A stretch of DNA of 14,160 bases. Origin: CAZEYT01 sp964516295. Lineage in GTDB: Bacteria > Verrucomicrobiota > Verrucomicrobiia > Chthoniobacterales > Terrimicrobiaceae. Each line of letters opens with the position of its first letter. Position 1 is the first letter of the stretch. Position numbers and translations under genes: made by a program. The stretch is taken from contig CAZEYT010000076.1 of the NCBI GenBank assembly GCA_964516295.1, positions 1 to 14,160 on the forward strand, written 5' to 3'. A model generated the notes under the pieces. The model worked only from the letters and a program-made list of their open reading frames with translations, did no database searches and was not told the DNA's origin. Positions 13,710-14,160 of the stretch are shown in pieces.

Positions 13710-14160
13710 GTGGCTGCCCGCTTTGTGCTTGTTGATCACGACCCCCCGCTCTTACTGCCGCCAGACCTCCGGGAGTGGGTTCCGGCCAATCATCTGGTGC
13801 ATTTCATCATGGATGCGGTGGGGCATTTGGAGGTGAGCCCGGCGCGAGTCAACGAACGAGCAACGGGAGACGCGCAATATCCTCCGGCGATGATTCTGGG
13901 GTTGTCGATCTGCAGTTGTGCGACCGGGGTGTTTTCCAGCCGTCAGATTGAGTGCTCGACCTAGGAAAACGTGGCAGTGGGGTTGCTGTGTGCCGACACC
14001 CACCAGAACCCGGTCCCGAAGCTTCCTTTAGTGAGCGCATGGCCCACCGCGTCGCCACTCGAGCGGGACGGGAGCGCTACAAACTGCGGCAGCAGACCGT
14101 CGAACCCATCTTCGGCATCATCAAGGAAACCCTCGGCTTCGGTCGGTTCTCCGTGCGTTC
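13710..14160 (+). pseudogene. Degenerate IS1182-like transposase, internally deleted, cut by window end
   Basis: The remains of an insertion-sequence transposase. From a GTG near 13710 the frame encodes a typical IS1182-type N-terminus: LLLPPDLREWVPANHLVHF, RVNERATGDAQYPPAMIL, TGVFSSRQIE. A TAG at 13962-13964 interrupts it where relatives usually have a tyrosine codon, after which the same frame continues recognisably (ENVAVGLLCADTH). At about 14005-14020 the similarity breaks off. From about 14018 a different frame encodes the extreme C-terminus of the same transposase type (ERMAHRVATRAGRERY, QQTVEPIFGIIK). The catalytic middle of several hundred residues is absent, so this is a deletion derivative that cannot transpose on its own. 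The element continues beyond the window, so its right end and target duplication cannot be seen. Confidence 0.8.

Overview
The window is a high-GC stretch from a Gram-negative bacterium. The outer-envelope functions, many 4-nt gene overlaps and generally weak Shine-Dalgarno signals suggest something like Verrucomicrobiota. That assignment is an inference from style, not from a marker gene, and is held loosely. There are two gene blocks with opposite orientation that converge near 8.2 kb, followed by a divergent non-coding stretch and a broken transposase at the right end.

Left block (+ strand, about 126-8168). A large exported YD-repeat (Rhs) protein is followed, in the same reading frame after a single TGA and four codons, by a second ORF. 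That ORF has its own signal peptide, the missing end of the Rhs core (FTGK..., DPSGF, DPDGL) and a C-terminal domain resembling the Tlde1/DUF2778 L,D-transpeptidase-type peptidoglycan toxins (H283...S-G-C293). One base after it starts a small exported protein of no recognised family, which is placed and localised as an immunity protein would be. I read this as a naturally split Rhs toxin system with a periplasmic tip toxin and cognate immunity protein. The tip and immunity genes are clearly AT-richer than the flanks, as expected of an exchangeable toxin cassette. Overlapping start/stop junctions then link two paralogous exported alpha/beta-hydrolases and a short O-antigen-ligase-like membrane protein with an unusual soluble C-terminal domain, so toxin, immunity, hydrolases and ligase may share a transcript.

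Right block (- strand, transcribed from about 12624 down to 8138). proC, a TPR protein, a D,D-carboxypeptidase (peptidase S11), a UvrD/Rep-family helicase and a previously easy-to-miss 61-residue secreted peptide gene form a tight chain with 4-nt or slightly larger overlaps or very short gaps. These look like core genes: proline synthesis, cell-wall trimming and DNA repair. Upstream of proC, also on the - strand, is a SIMPL/DUF541 protein that appears to lack a signal peptide.

Right end (13403-14160). About 300 bases without a gene hold an 8-bp inverted repeat and a degenerate tandem 9-nt repeat. They are followed by the remains of an IS1182-like transposase that has an in-frame TAG, a frame change and an internal deletion, and that runs off the window.
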